NCBI GenBank assembly: GCA_033980235.1
Contig: CM067068.1
Location: 37,041,869 to 37,105,868, forward strand
Origin: Diadema setosum
Taxonomy: Eukaryota; Echinodermata; Echinoidea; Diadematoida; Diadematidae
Length of the DNA: 64,000 bases
Direction: 5' to 3'
Both the position numbers and the translations under genes were made by a program. Shown in pieces: positions 1-12,921 of this stretch. Positions within the stretch are counted from its first letter, which is position 1, and every line of letters begins with the position of its first letter. The notes below the pieces were generated by a model. It was not told the DNA's origin. It saw only the letters and a program-made list of their open reading frames with translations, and searched no databases.

Positions 1-1818
1 GCTATTATTTGGAAGAGTCTACAAAGCTACAAAATCTTGATTCTTTTACAGCGTTGACAGGGAAGTCACAAGTTGGTGAACCAGCTAATGTAAAGCAGTC
101 AAGGATTACATGTATTCCATTTTCACAGGTAAAAGTGACATTAAACAATGCAAACTTTTGATCAGATGTGAGGTATCAACAGAGTGTGTGCTGATGGTTT
201 CACAAGCTCTTGTTCACACAAGAGAGGCACCTTAATGAGGTCAGCAAAGGTGAAACTCTACTGAGCTGAGCCTTGAAAGCTATCATGTACCTTGTCATAA
301 TGCCCTACAAAAGAAACAATGATTATAGTAATATCATAAAATTTGTGAGCTTCGTGTCACAACTTAGTAATATTAAATTTTCCACATGATTACGTGGACT
401 AAGGGCATATATACCTGCCTATGTGGACTTGGGTATATTGAAATGATCAGCATATATCTTATTTGACAAATTGGTCTGCAAACCTGTACTATCTCAGATT
501 GTAAAGTCGTTACTAAACAAATCCTATTTTCGTGGCTTTGAAGGGCGTGACAATTGTCAAAGAGCTGATAACTAATCTACCTCACGTGAATACTTTTCAA
601 GTCAATATCACGTAAGGACATTTTTGGTGTCATTTTGACATTAGAGCTGAATTTTATTCCTTATTTCCATAAATTTGCAGGTTATGACTACAGAATGGAT
701 CTCTTTCCTCAGACCACGTGGACAAAAGACTCATCACATTTACCTGCCTTCACCTAGTTAGGAGGGCTAGCAATATATAAACCTGCCTATGAGGACTTGA
801 GTATCCAAATACAACTGTTAACACATTCCTCCCACTAGATTTGTAGAGCCTACAGTACTACAATGAGAAGATTCTTTTAGCACATGGACAGAGAACAATA
901 AGGTTGCTGATCCACCTGTACAAAAGCTGTCAAGAACTACATGCATCCCCTTTCTGCTGTTAACTATTAAGGCGAATCAAAAGATGCAAACTTTAATCGA
1001 GTGCAAGGTATCAAAGTGTGTCCTGATGGGCTCAGAAACCCGTTTGTTCCACACAAGAGAATCACCTAAGGGGTGACAAATGCAAAAAAAAAAACCCACA
1101 ATACTAAGCACTAGATCTGTGATAGCTGTCGCGTACCATGTTTGAACGCCCTATATATAAAAGAAACAATAATTTATTAAAATTATGAAATACATAAGCT
1201 TGGTGTCACAACTTAGTAATATTTACACTGCTTACGAGGACTAAAGCCATTTACACCTGCCTAAGATGACTCGGCTATTGATCAGCATGGTGTAATGTCA
1301 TGGAACAAGTTCGCAAGCTAAAATGTCCTATTATATATGTTACACTATATTTCAAGCCCTATCACACAAACCATGTTTTTCCGGTTTTGTAGGGCATTGC
1401 AATCGTCAAAGAGCCGATAATTAAACTACCCTACATGAATACTTACCAAAGTTAATAGCACATAGCGACATTTCCAGAGTTATTTTGACATTACAGCTGA
1501 ATTTAATTCCTTATTTCCCTAAATTTGCAGGTTATGACTAATGGATGGTTTGTATTTCCTCTGACCGCATGGAAAAAAGATGCTTGACATTTACCTTCCT
1601 TCACCATGTTAGGAGAGCTATCAGCATATACACCTGCCTATGAGGACTTGAGCATCCAAATACACCCCTTTCCACATTCCTCCCACTAGTTTTGTAGAGC
1701 CTACAATGCTACAATGAGAAGATTCTTGTAGCACATGGACAGAGAACAATAAGGTTGCTGATCCACCTGTACAAAAGATGTCAAGCACTACATGTATCCC
1801 CTTTTTACTGTTAACTAT

Positions 1819-2253
1819 GAGCCAGTTCGTAATTAGATCATGTACACATTGGTAGAAATGACCTTTCATTCTTTTCAATTGGTTAGGCACTTCACTCGTT
1901 TTCAAAGCGGCATAATGCATAAGCTTGCCCGACGTAACAATTTATGGAATTCGTGTTCAAACAAAGAATGAACTTGCGTTTAGACCACGTGACCAGAATA
2001 GTCCGTCAGTTGACATTTTAAAGGCATCCATTTCATTGTTTTGTATTGGATGCAATACCAACCTTTTCTTTTCATATTGTTAAATACCAGGGCTGCTGTC
2101 AGGTGGATGTGCTGGCAAGCGCCATTTAGATAATGATCACATGAATAATCATCACATCTCAGATGCTTATCTCAGTGAAATAACAAACCAAAATATATGT
2201 TGGTACAAATGACCTTTTTCTGCTCATGCGCAAAGTGGAATTACGAACTGGTG
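1819..2253. mobile_element. MITE-like insertion, 435 bp (copy 1)
   Basis: It interrupts a satellite monomer: uninterrupted monomers read TTAACTATTATGGCG, while here TTAACTAT is followed by 435 bp and then TATTATGGCG, suggesting a 3-bp TAT target duplication. The ends carry inverted CCAGTTCGTAATT / AATTACGAACTGG. It has no coding capacity. Related sequence occurs at 3,610 and 28,756. A non-autonomous DNA transposon is the best reading; the superfamily is not assigned. Confidence 0.75.
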
Positions 2254-2373
2254 TATTATGGCGAATCAAACGATGCAAACTTTAATCGGGTGCAAGGTAT
2301 CAATAAAGTGTGTCCTGATGGGATCACAAACCCGTTTGTTCCACACAAGAGAAACACCTAAGGGGTCACAAAT

Positions 2374-2374
<1 letters not shown>

Positions 2375-2418
<44 letters not shown>
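2375..2418. repeat. (CA)n microsatellite in satellite monomer
   Basis: About 22 CA units follow GGGGTCACAAATG. The same site in other monomers carries CA tracts of other lengths or A-rich tracts, so this is a fixed, length-variable position of the monomer. Confidence 0.97.
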
Positions 2419-2422
<4 letters not shown>

Positions 2423-3609
2423 TTACTGAACAGACATGTGATAGCTGTCACGTACCATGTTTGAACGCCCTACAAATGAAAGAAACAATAATATATCAAA
2501 ACTATGAAATACATAAACTTGGTGTCACAACTTAGTAATATCTACACCTGGTTACGAGGACTAAAGCCATATACACCTGCCTATGATGACTTGGCTATAT
2601 GAACCTGATCAGCACGGTGTAATGTGATGAAACAAGTTGGAAAGCTAAAATGTCCTATTACATATGGTACACTATATTTCAAGTCGTATCACACAAACCA
2701 TCTTTTCCATCCAGACTTGACCATCCAAAAAACTTGACACACCTGAATAGAAAATGATATTGTTTACCCATTCCTTCTGCTAGTATTTGGGAGAGTCTAC
2801 AAAGCTACAAAATCTTGATTCTTTTACAGCGTTGACAGGGAAGTCACAAGTTGGCGAACCAGCTAATGTAAAGCAGTCAAGGATTACATGTATTCCATTT
2901 TCACAGGTAAAAGTGACATTAAACAATGCAAACTTTTGATCAGATGTGAGGTATCAACAGAGTGTGTGCTGATGGTTTCACAAGCTCTTGTTCACACAAG
3001 AGAGGCACCTTGAAATGAGGTCAGCAAAGGTGCAACTCTACTGAGCTGAGCCTTGAAAGCTGTCACGTACCTTGTCATAATGCCCTACGAAAGAAACAAT
3101 GATTATAGTAATATCATGAAATTTGTCAGCTTGGTGTCACAACTTAGTAATATCACACAAACTATGTTTTTCCGGTTTTGTAGGGCATTGCAATCGTCAA
3201 AGAGCCGATAATTAAACTACCCTACATGAATACTTACCAAAGTTAATAGCACATAGCGACATTTCCAGAGTTATTTTGACATTACAGCTGAATTTAATTC
3301 CTTATTTCCCTAAATTTGCAGGTTATGACTAATGGATGGTTTGTATTTCCTCTGACCGCATGGAAAAAAGATGCTTGACATTTACCTTCCTTCACCATGT
3401 TAGGAGGGCTATCAGTATATACACCTGCCTATGAGGACTTGAGCATCCAAATACACCCCTTTCCACATTCCTCCCACTAGTTTTGTAGAGCCTACAATGC
3501 TACAATGAGAAGATTCTTGTAGCACATGGACAGAGAACAATAAGGTTGCTGATCCACCTGTACAAAAGATGTCAAGCACTACATGTATCCCCTTTTTACT
3601 GTTAACTAT

Positions 3610-4044
3610 GAGCCAGTTCGTAATCAGATCATGTACACATTGGTAGAAATGACCTTTCATTCTTTTCAATTGGTTAGGCACTTCACTCGTTTTCAAAGCG
3701 GCATAATGCATAAGCTTGCCCGACGTAACAATTTATGGAATTCGTGTTCAAACAAAGAATGAACTTGCGTTTAGACCACGTGACCAGAATAGTCCGTCAG
3801 TTGACATTTTAAAGGCATCCATTTCATTGTTTTGTATTGGATGCAATACCAACCTTTTCTTTTCATATTGTTAAATACCAGGGCTGCTGTCAGGTGGATG
3901 TGCTGGCAAGCGCCATTTAGATAATGATCACATGAATAATCATCACATCTCAGATGCTTATCTCAGTGAAATAACAAACCAAAATATATGTTGGTACAAA
4001 TGACCTTTTTCTGCTCATGCGCAAAGTGGAATTACGAACTGGTC
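3610..4044. mobile_element. MITE-like insertion, 435 bp (copy 2)
   Basis: It is virtually identical to the copy at 1,819 and lies in the same place in the neighbouring monomer, so it was copied by the 1,791-bp tandem duplication rather than inserted independently. The same inverted ends, CCAGTTCGTAATT and AATTACGAACTGG, are present. Confidence 0.75.
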
Positions 4045-4164
4045 TATTATGGCGAATCAAACGATGCAAACTTTAATCGGGTGCAAGGTATCAATAAAGT
4101 GTGTCCTGATGGGATCACAAACCCGTTTGTTCCACACAAGAGAAACACCTAAGGGGTCACAAAT

Positions 4165-4165
<1 letters not shown>

Positions 4166-4213
<48 letters not shown>
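4166..4213. repeat. (CA)n microsatellite in satellite monomer
   Basis: About 24 CA units at the position equivalent to 2,375; this length difference is among the few differences between the two 1,791-bp copies. Confidence 0.97.
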
Positions 4214-4217
<4 letters not shown>

Positions 4218-7135
4218 TTACTGAACAGACATGTGATAGCTGTCACGTACCATGTTTGAACGCCCTACAAATGAAAGAAACAATAATATATCAAAACTAT
4301 GAAATACATAAACTTGGTGTCACAACTTAGTAATATCTACACCTGGTTACGAGGACTAAAGCCATATACACCTGCCTATGATGACTTGGCTATATGAACC
4401 TGATCAGCACGGTGTAATGTGATGAAACAAGTTGGAAAGCTAAAATGTCCTATTACATATGGTACACTATATTTCAAGTCGTATCACACAAACCATCTTT
4501 TCCATCCAGACTTGACCATCCAAAAAACTTGACACACCTGAATAGAAAATGATATTGTTTACCCATTCCTTCTGCTAGTATTTGGGAGAGTCTACAAAGC
4601 TACAAAATCTTGATTCTTTTACAGCGTTGACAGGGAAGTCACAAGTTGGCGAACCAGCTAATGTAAAGCAGTCAAGGATTACATGTATTCCATTTTCACA
4701 GGTAAAAGTGACATTAAACAATGCAAACTTTTGATCAGATGTGAGGTATCAACAGAGTGTGTGCTGATGGTTTCACAAGCTCTTGTTCACACAAGAGAGG
4801 CACCTTAATGAGGTCAGCAAAGGTGCAACTCTACTGAGCTGAGCCTTGAAAGCTGTCACGTACCTTGTCATAATGCCCTACGAAAGAAACAATGATTATA
4901 GTAATATCATGAAATTTGTCAGCTTGGTGTCACAACTTAGTAATATTTCCACATGATTACGTGGACTAAGGGCATATATACCTGCCTATGAGGACTTGGG
5001 TATATTGAAATGATCAGCATATATCTTATTTGACAAATTGGTCTGTAAACCTGTACTATCACAGATTGTAAAGTCGTTACTAAACAAATCATATTTTCAT
5101 GGCTTTGAAGGGCGTGGCAATTGTCAAAGAGCTGATAACTAATCTACCTCACATGAATACTTCTCAAGTCAATATCACGTAAGGACATTTTCGGTGTCAT
5201 TTTGACATTAGAGCTGAATTTTATTAATTATTCATAAATTTGCAGGTTATGACTGAAGATTGGATCTCTTTCCTCAGACCACGTGGACAAGAGACTCATC
5301 ACATTTACTTGCCTTCACCTAGTTAGGAGGGCTAGCAGTATATACACCTGCCTATGAGGACTTGAGTATCCAAATACACCCCTTTCCACATTCTTCCCAC
5401 TAGGTTTGTAGAGCCTACATTACTACAATGAGAAGATTCTTTTAGCACATGGACAGAGAACAATAAGGTTGCTGATCCACCTGTACGAAAGCTGTCAAGC
5501 ACTACATGCATCCCCTTTCTACTGTTAACTATTATGGCGAATCAAACGATGCCAACTTTAATCGAGTCCAAGGTATCAAAGTGTGTCCTGATGGGCTCAG
5601 AAACCCGTTTGTTCCACACAAGACAAACACCTAAGGGGTCACAAATGCAAAAAAAAAAAATAATAATTAAATAAAAAATACTTAGCACTAGATCTGTGAT
5701 AGCTGTCGCGTACCATGTTTGAACGCCCTACATATTAAAGAAACAATAATTTATTAAAATTATCAAATACATAAACTTGGTGTCACAACTTAGTAATATT
5801 TACACCTGCTTACGAGGACTGAAGCCATTTACACCTGGCTATGATGACTCGGCTATATGAACTTGATCAGCATGGTGTAATGTCATGGAACAAGTTCGCA
5901 AGCTAAAATGTCCTTTCATATATGTTACACTATATTCAAGCCCTATCACACAAACCATGTTTTTCCGGTTTTGTAGGGCATTGCAATCGTCAAAGAGCTG
6001 ATAATTAAACTACCCTACCTGAATACTTATTGAAGTTAATAGCACATAGGGTCATTTCTGGAGTTATTTTGACATTACACCTGAATTTAATTCCTTATTT
6101 CATTAAATTTGCAGGTTATGACTACAGGATGGTTTCTACTTGCTCATACCACATGGACAAAAGATGCTTGGCATTTACCTGCCGTCACCTTGTTAGGAAG
6201 GCTTGCAGTATATACACCTGCCTATGAGGACGTGACCATCCAAAAAACTTATTAACACACCTGAATGGAAAATGATATTCTTTACCCATTCCTCCTGCTC
6301 GTATTTGTTAGAGTGTACAAAGCTACAAAAAGCTGTCACGTACCATGTTTGAACGCCCTACAAATGAAAGAAACAATAATATATCAAAACTATGAAATAC
6401 ATAAACTTGGTGTCACAACTTAGTAATATTTCCACATGCTTACGTGGACTTAGGGCATATATACCTGCCTATGATGACTTGGCTATATTGAAATGATCAG
6501 CATATATCTTATTTGACAAATTGGTCAGCAAACCTGTACTATCACAGATTGTAAAGCCATTACTAAACAAATCATCTTTTCATGGCTTTGAAGGGCGTGG
6601 CAATTGTCAAAGAGCTGATAATTAATCTATCTCAAATGAATACTTCTCAAGTCAATATTACGTTAGGACATTTTTGGTGTCATTTTTTAATAAGACCTGA
6701 ATTCCATTCTTTATTTCCATAAATTTGCAGGTTATGACTAGAGGATGGTTTCTCTTTCCTCAGACCACGTGGACAAAAGACTCATGACATTTACCTGCCT
6801 TCACCTAGTTAGGAGGGCTAGCAGTATATACACCTGCCTATGAGGACTTGAGTATCCAAATACACCCGTTAACACATTCGTCCCACTAGGTTTGTAGAGC
6901 CTACATTACTACAATGAGAAGATTCTTTTAGCACATGGACAGAGAACAATAAGGTTGCTGATCCACCTGTACACAAGCTGTCAAGCACTACATGCATCCC
7001 CTTTCTACTGTTAACTATTATGGCGAATCAAACGATGCAAACTTTAATCGGGTGCAAGGTATCAATAAAGTGTGTCCTGATGGGATCCCAAACCCGTTTG
7101 TTCCACACAAGAGAAACACCTAAGGGGTCAGAAAT

Positions 7136-7136
<1 letters not shown>

Positions 7137-7170
<34 letters not shown>
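7137..7170. repeat. (CA)n microsatellite in satellite monomer
   Basis: About 17 CA units at the equivalent monomer position, in a more diverged monomer. Confidence 0.97.
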
Positions 7171-7171
<1 letters not shown>

Positions 7172-9957
7172 GTTACTGAACAGACCTGTGATAGCTGTCA
7201 CGTACCATGTTTGAACGCCCTACAAATGAAAGAAACAATAATATATCAAAACTATGAAATACATAAAACTTGGTGTCACAACTTAGTAATATTTACACCT
7301 GGTTACGAGGACTAAAGCCATATACACCTGCCTATGAAGACTTGGCTATATGAACTTGATCAGCATGGTGTAATGTGATGAAACAAGTTGGCAAGCTAAA
7401 ATGTCCTATTACATATGCTGTCACGTACCTTGTCAAAATGCCCTACAAAAGAAACAATGATTATAGTAATATCATGAAATTTGTGTGCTTGGTGTCACAA
7501 CTTGACTTAGTAATATTTCCACATGTTTACGTGGACTAAGGGCATATATAACCTGCCTATGAGGACTTGTGTATATTGAAATGATCAGCATATCTTATTT
7601 GACAAATTGGTCTGCAAACCTGTACTATCACAGATTGTAAAGTCGTTACTAAACAAATCATATTTTCATGGCTTTGAAGGGCGTGGCAATTGTCAAAGAG
7701 CTGATAACTAATCTACCTCACATGAATACTTCTCAAGTCAATATCACATAGGGACATTTCTAGAGTTATTTTGACATTACAGCTGAATTTAATTCCTTAT
7801 TTCCCTAAATTTGCAGGTTATGACTAATGGATGGTTTCTATTTCCTCAGACCGCATGGAAAAAAGATGCTTGACATTTACCTGCCTTCACCATGTTAGGA
7901 GGGCTATCAGTATATATACCTGCCTATGAGGACTTGACTATCCAAAAAACTTGACACACCTGAATAAAAAATGATATTGTTTACCCATTCCTTCTGCTAG
8001 TATTTGGGAGAGTCTACAAAGCTACAAAATCTTGATTCTTTTACAGCGTTGACAGTTGGTGAACCAGCTAATGTAAAGCAGTCAATGATTACATGTATTC
8101 CATTTTCACAGGTAAAAGTGACATTGAACAATGCAAACTTTTGATCAGATGCGAGGTATCAACAGAGTGTGTGCTGATTGTTTCACAAGCTCTTGTTCAC
8201 ACAAGAGAGGCACCTTAATGAGGTCAGCAAAGGTGCAACTCTACTGAGCAGAGCCTTGAAAGCTGTCACGTACCTTGTCATAATGCCCTACAAAAGAAAC
8301 AATGAGTATAGTAATATCATGAAATTTGTGTGCTTGGTGTCACAACTTAGTAATATTTCCACATGCTTACGTGGACTAAGGGCATATATACCTGCCTATG
8401 AAGACTTGGGTATATTGAAATGATCAGCATATATCTTATTTGACAAATTGGTCTGCAAACCTGTACAATCACAGATTGTAAAGTCGTTACTAAACAAATC
8501 ATATTTTCATGGCTTTGAAGGGCGTGACAATTGTCAAAGATCTGATAACTAATCTACCTCACATGAATACTTCGCAAGTCAATATCACGTAAGGACATTT
8601 TGGTGTCATTTTGACATTAGAGCTTAATTTTATTCCTTATTTCCATAAATTTGCAGGCTATGACTAGAGAATGGATCTCTTTCCTCAGACCACGTGGACA
8701 AAAGACTCATCACATTTACCTGCCTTCACCTAGTTAGGAGGGCTAGCAGTATATACACCTGCCTATGAGGACTTGAGTATCCAAATACACCCGTTAACAC
8801 ATTCCTCCCACTAGGTTTGTAGAGCCTAAATTACTACAATGAGAAGATTCTTTTAGCACATGGACAGAGAACAATAAGGTTGCTGATCCACCTGAACAAA
8901 AGCTGTCAAGAACTACATGCATCCCCTTTCTATTGTTAACTATTATGGCGAATCAAACGATGCAAACTTTAATCGAGTGCAAGGTATCAATAAAGTGTGT
9001 CCTGATGGGCTCAGAAACCCGTTTGTTCCACACAAGAGAAACACCTAAGGGGTCACAAATGCAAAAAAAAAAAATAATAATAAATACATACTGAGCACTA
9101 GATCTGTGATAGCTGTCGTGTACCATGTTTGAACGCCCTACATATTAAAGAAACAATAATTTATTAAAATTATGAAATACATAAACTTGGTGTCACAACT
9201 TAGTAATATTTACACCTGCTTACGAGGACTAAAGCCATTTACACCTGCCTATGATGACTCGGCTATATGAACTTGATCAGCATGGTGTAATGTCATAGAA
9301 CAAGGTCGCAAGCTAAAATGTCCTATTATATATGTTACACTATATTTCAAGCCCTATCACACAAACCATGTTTTTCCGGTTTTGTAGGGCATTGCAATCG
9401 TCAAAGAGCTGATAATTAAACTACCCTACACGAATACTAACCAAAGTTAATAGCACATAGGGACATTTCTAGAGTTATTTTGACATTACAGCTGAATTTA
9501 ATTCCTTATTTCCCTAAATTTGCAGGTTATGACTAATGGATGGTTTCTATTTCCTCTGACCGCATGGAAAAAAGATGCTTGACATTTACCTTCCTTCACC
9601 ATGTTAGGAGGGCTATCAGTATATACACCTGCCTATGAGGACTTGACCATCCAAAAATCTTGACACACCTGAATGGAAAATGATATTGTTTACCCATTTC
9701 TTCTGCTAGTATTTGGGAGAGTCTACAAAGCTACAAAATCTTGATTCTTTTACAGCGTTGACAGGGAAGTCACAAGTTGGTGAACCAGCTAATGTAAAGC
9801 AGTCAAGGATTACATGTATTCCATTTTCACAGGTAAAAGTGACATTGAACAATGCAAACTTTTGATCAGATGAGAGGTATCAATAGAATGTGTGCTGATG
9901 GTTTCACAAGCTCTTGTTCACACAAGAGAGGCACCGTAATGAGGTCAGCAAAGGTGC

Positions 9958-11729
9958 AAAGTCAGATTCCATTATGATTAACGTAGTAAATTTATCAACA
10001 TGGTGTGTTGGTGAAGATTGGTAGATTCAGCCTCCGAAAATGACGTTGTTCCCTCGTTATACAACAACAGTAAGAAAACTTCACTAAAAAGTAAAACGAA
10101 TCTTTCAGCTGAAATTATTATAAAAGGGGAGTAACAAAAATATACAGACTCAAAATTCGTTAATAAATGTGGATATACGCAGGTGTCAAACGAAGATTTT
10201 ACGATTCTGATCGTTAAAAGCATTTCATTAGATTGACAAACATTTTATTTTTTCGGGAGGGGGGGGGGGTAGTTAAGTAGTATGTTACACAGGAGTGTAA
10301 GAACATTTGGGGCTCGTGATTGACTTCCATATTTTGATTTATAATGTATGCATTCAAAAACTGTTTACAGTGACTACACAGATTGCACCATGTCAGTTTA
10401 AAGGTGAGAACTAATGCTACTCGTTTTCATGGGAAGTCGCTAAATTTGGCAGAGTTTGTACTATACATTATATAGGGTCATTTACACTTGCTTGGAAAGA
10501 CCACAATGCTACGAAAACTGTGGCACTTTGATAATTAGATGCAAATAGATCAACGACAATATTACGGTGAGCATACACTATACAGGGTGGCCCAAAAAAA
10601 ATTTGAACAGCAGGTTTTTAGGACTTTCCTGGGATAAAATGCGATAGTAGTTTAGCTTGTTGGGTGGAGCATCCATTCTTCATTGAAATAACATCAGAAT
10701 CAATTTGGTGGAGAAGTCTTTATTCTATTGGCAGTTCAGTTTGAATACTCATTTCCGGGGTTTGCTCGTGTAGCAAATTCAGAGCTCTGTCCTGCATTGA
10801 TATATGAGATCGATTACAACACTACTGCTGCATGAGAAGTAATCATGGAAAATGAATTAAAGCTATTTTTTCATTATTGATTAAAATAAGGCTCCTTAGA
10901 TATAATACAAATGACAAATTTCTCACAAAAAGGATATCCTTTGATACACGCGGGTCACAGAAAATAACATGAAATAACCATGTAAGAAAACCTGTTTGCA
11001 GGCAGTTCGCTGTCACTATTTTAATCTAAAGTCATCATTGGATGGGGTAATTACCCCTCCCTCGTTCGAGAGGGTGTGAAAGTTTGAATTAACATGGGTA
11101 TTACGAATTGGTGTTGTGCATGATTTTTCTATTTTGAAGACTTTGGAGTCATGCTGAATTTAATGTACTAATAACACAGTGAAAAGGAAGCCAACAGTTA
11201 AACAATCCAACCCCCGGGTGCTGGACAAATATGAAGTATACGCCTACTTTCTTTTCTGCATGAACCAACCCCATATTTATCATGCAAGTTTACACGCACA
11301 CTGTCTTTGAATGTGAATAAGTTCTTCTTTTTGTGCTGCCTTGAGAAAGATCGATTGTGATTATTATGCACATCATTATGCACATGTATACTTTTTTTTT
11401 CGTTTTAATGTTTATAATAACGTACATCATTTACGTCACGGTTTATGCACTTTTATATCATAACCCGATGAAAATGTTTCGAATAAACCAGAATGAGGCC
11501 AGGTGAGGCGATATGCATTCTATCTGTAAGTGAGGAAAACGAGGGAAATATTTTGTAAATGTACGTAGGCCCTACTGATCGTGAAGGAATACAGTTTTCA
11601 TTCTGGACAATTTTTGTACATGCTCCATTTGCAATAGTTTAGAGACGTTGGCGGCTGAGTGGGAGGTTTGGTCCTTTCCATTAAAACGCAGAGTTTATCC
11701 GTGAGAAAAAAAGCATGCACGAAAGTGAA
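9958..11729. other. Unique AT-rich stretch, no gene seen
   Basis: The satellite ends at about 9,957 and sequence unrelated to it follows. I see no coding exon with supporting features. It holds a G run near 10,255 and an ACAGGGTGGCCCAAAAAA word near 10,583 that resembles the end of a TIR transposon, but no matching inverted end was found within about 600 bp. Small open frames at 9,978-10,223 and 11,198-11,383 show no recognisable domain. Confidence 0.5.
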
Positions 11730-12370
11730 GGGGAGACCGGGAAGAAATGGGACATTTTTGCATCATTATGAAAGATTCCATGTAACTTTTAAAATATTTT
11801 GTCAAACTACATAGGTCATAATCATAATTATGTAGTACCGGTATAGGTTCTGAAATTTATAGTAGAGTACTTTGATAGTGATACCCTTATATGTATATAA
11901 ACATTTTCGTGTAATTAATGATTTGTTTAACCCCTAATTTTGGGGGAAATGTGACATCAAGCGGGGAGAAATGAGACAACCTGGAGAGAAATTGGATAAC
12001 CATCATGACCAAAGTAGGATTTACACTGTACATGTGCCGCGGGGAGAAATGTAACACTGCCCTATTAAATTTCTCCCAGTGGTAACAGAAACAGTAAAAG
12101 ATCCCTGTGAATTTTTCATACCTGCATGTCTGTTATCAAGCAATTTTATTTTCAGAAGTTTGCACACTTATTAAAATACCTATAGGACCTACCAGATCTA
12201 TAGTAAGTTTGATATTTTACTGACAAGATACCTGTAGAGCTGTATAGTGGTTAATATGTCCATTTTCAGGTGTACCGAGGCTCATCTTTTCACTGATATA
12301 ATTGGATTGTTGACTGGCCGAGCATTTTTCAAGTTACATGAGTGTCCCATATTTCTCCTCGGTCTCCCCC
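11730..12370. mobile_element. TIR element with internal copies of its end motif
   Basis: The left end GGGGAGACCGGGAAGAAATG (11,730) is matched in inverted orientation at 12,343-12,370, where TGTCCC is followed by ATTTCTCCTCGGTCTCCCCC. Inside, the sub-motif GGGGAGAAATG recurs near 11,961 and 12,039, and its complement AAATTTCTCCC appears near 12,068. Iterated end motifs of this kind usually mark transposase-binding sites. No transposase frame exists in the 641 bp, so the element is non-autonomous. I could not identify a convincing target-site duplication. Confidence 0.65.
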
Positions 12371-12519
12371 GTGCTTTATTTCAGGAGAAGGCACGAAAAG
12401 AGCGTATTGCTAGAAAAGTGTCAGAAACATGAAGAAAAAAAATCTCTGTCACTTTAACCTCGTCCTCTTGCATTTCTACGACTAAATTTTTATCAATGGC
12501 ATTTTTATCTCCGTTGACC

Positions 12520-12912
12520 GCTGACATTACGACCACTGACAACTTTACCTCTGACTTTTTCACCACTGACATGATAATTACTTACCTCTGACATTTTTAC
12601 CTCTGACATTATTACCTCTGCCATTTTTACCTCTGCCATTTTTACCTCTGCCATTTTTACCTCTGTCATTTTTACCTCTGCCATTTTTACCCCTGCCATT
12701 TTTACCCCTGAAATTTTTACCCCTGCAATTTTCACCTCTGCCATTTTTACCTCTGCCATTTTTACCTCTGCCATTTACCTCTGCCATTTTTACCTCTGTC
12801 ATTTTTACCCCTGCCATTTTTACCCCTGCCATTTTTACCCCTGCCATTTTTACCTCTGCCATTTTTACCTCTGCCATTTTTACCTCTGCCATTTTTACCT
12901 CTGCCATTCTTA
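12520..12912. repeat. 15-bp minisatellite (ATTTTTACCTCTGCC)n
   Basis: About 25 units of a 15-bp repeat, mostly ATTTTTACCTCTGCC with variants CCCTG, CTGTC and CTGAA. Because 15 is a multiple of three and the unit lacks stops in more than one minus-strand frame, overlapping minus-strand frames of 60-130 codons run through it, giving repeating M-A-E-V-K or N-G-R-G-K pentapeptides. I read these as by-products of the repeat, not proteins. The upstream edge decays gradually (from about 12,520); the downstream edge abuts satellite sequence. Confidence 0.92.
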
Positions 12913-12921
12913 CACCGAACC

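Larger units (their letters stand above)
1366..4944. repeat. Near-identical 1,791-bp tandem duplication
   Basis: Two consecutive copies, about 1,366-3,153 and 3,154-4,944, match almost base for base at an offset of 1,791 bp. For example the word CCGGTTTTGTAGGGCATTGC starts at 1,381 and 3,172. The copies differ mainly in (CA)n length and a few substitutions, while other monomers of the array differ by many percent. Both carry the same inserted MITE. This is a recent duplication of two monomers plus insertion, recent gene conversion, or an assembly duplication; the sequence alone cannot separate these. Confidence 0.9.
1..9957. repeat. Satellite-like tandem array, ~850-bp monomer
   Basis: The anchor CACAACTTAGTAATATT recurs near 359, 1208, 2526, 3141, 4322, 4934, 5787, 6418, 7278, 7497, 8343 and 9197. 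Full intervals are about 846-860 bp; shorter ones (about 610 and 219 bp) mark internal deletions or recombined monomers. At least two diverged monomer types alternate: one has a (CA)n tract or an A-rich substitute after GGGGTCACAAATGC, the other reads CCACATG then TTACGTGGACTAAGGG. Each monomer carries CCTGCCTATGAGGACTTG-like words twice. The array enters from beyond the left edge and stops abruptly near 9,957. No conserved reading frame is shared by monomers, so I read this as non-coding satellite or locally amplified repeat DNA. The family is not one I can name. Confidence 0.9.

Noticed and set aside
1621..1920. 99-codon minus-strand frame repeated at 3,412-3,711
   Set aside because: It crosses the junction between satellite and inserted MITE, and its repetition is explained by the 1,791-bp duplication. 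Other monomers do not keep the frame.
2258..2464. Frames starting MANQTMQTLIGCKVSIKC at 2,258, 4,049 and 7,020
   Set aside because: They are satellite monomers read through the (CA)n tract into poly-His-Thr; frame continuation depends on CA length and differs between copies.
11095..11125. A TTACGAATTGGTGTT word resembling the right end of the 1,819-type MITE
   Set aside because: Only about 12 bases match and no other part of the element lies next to it.
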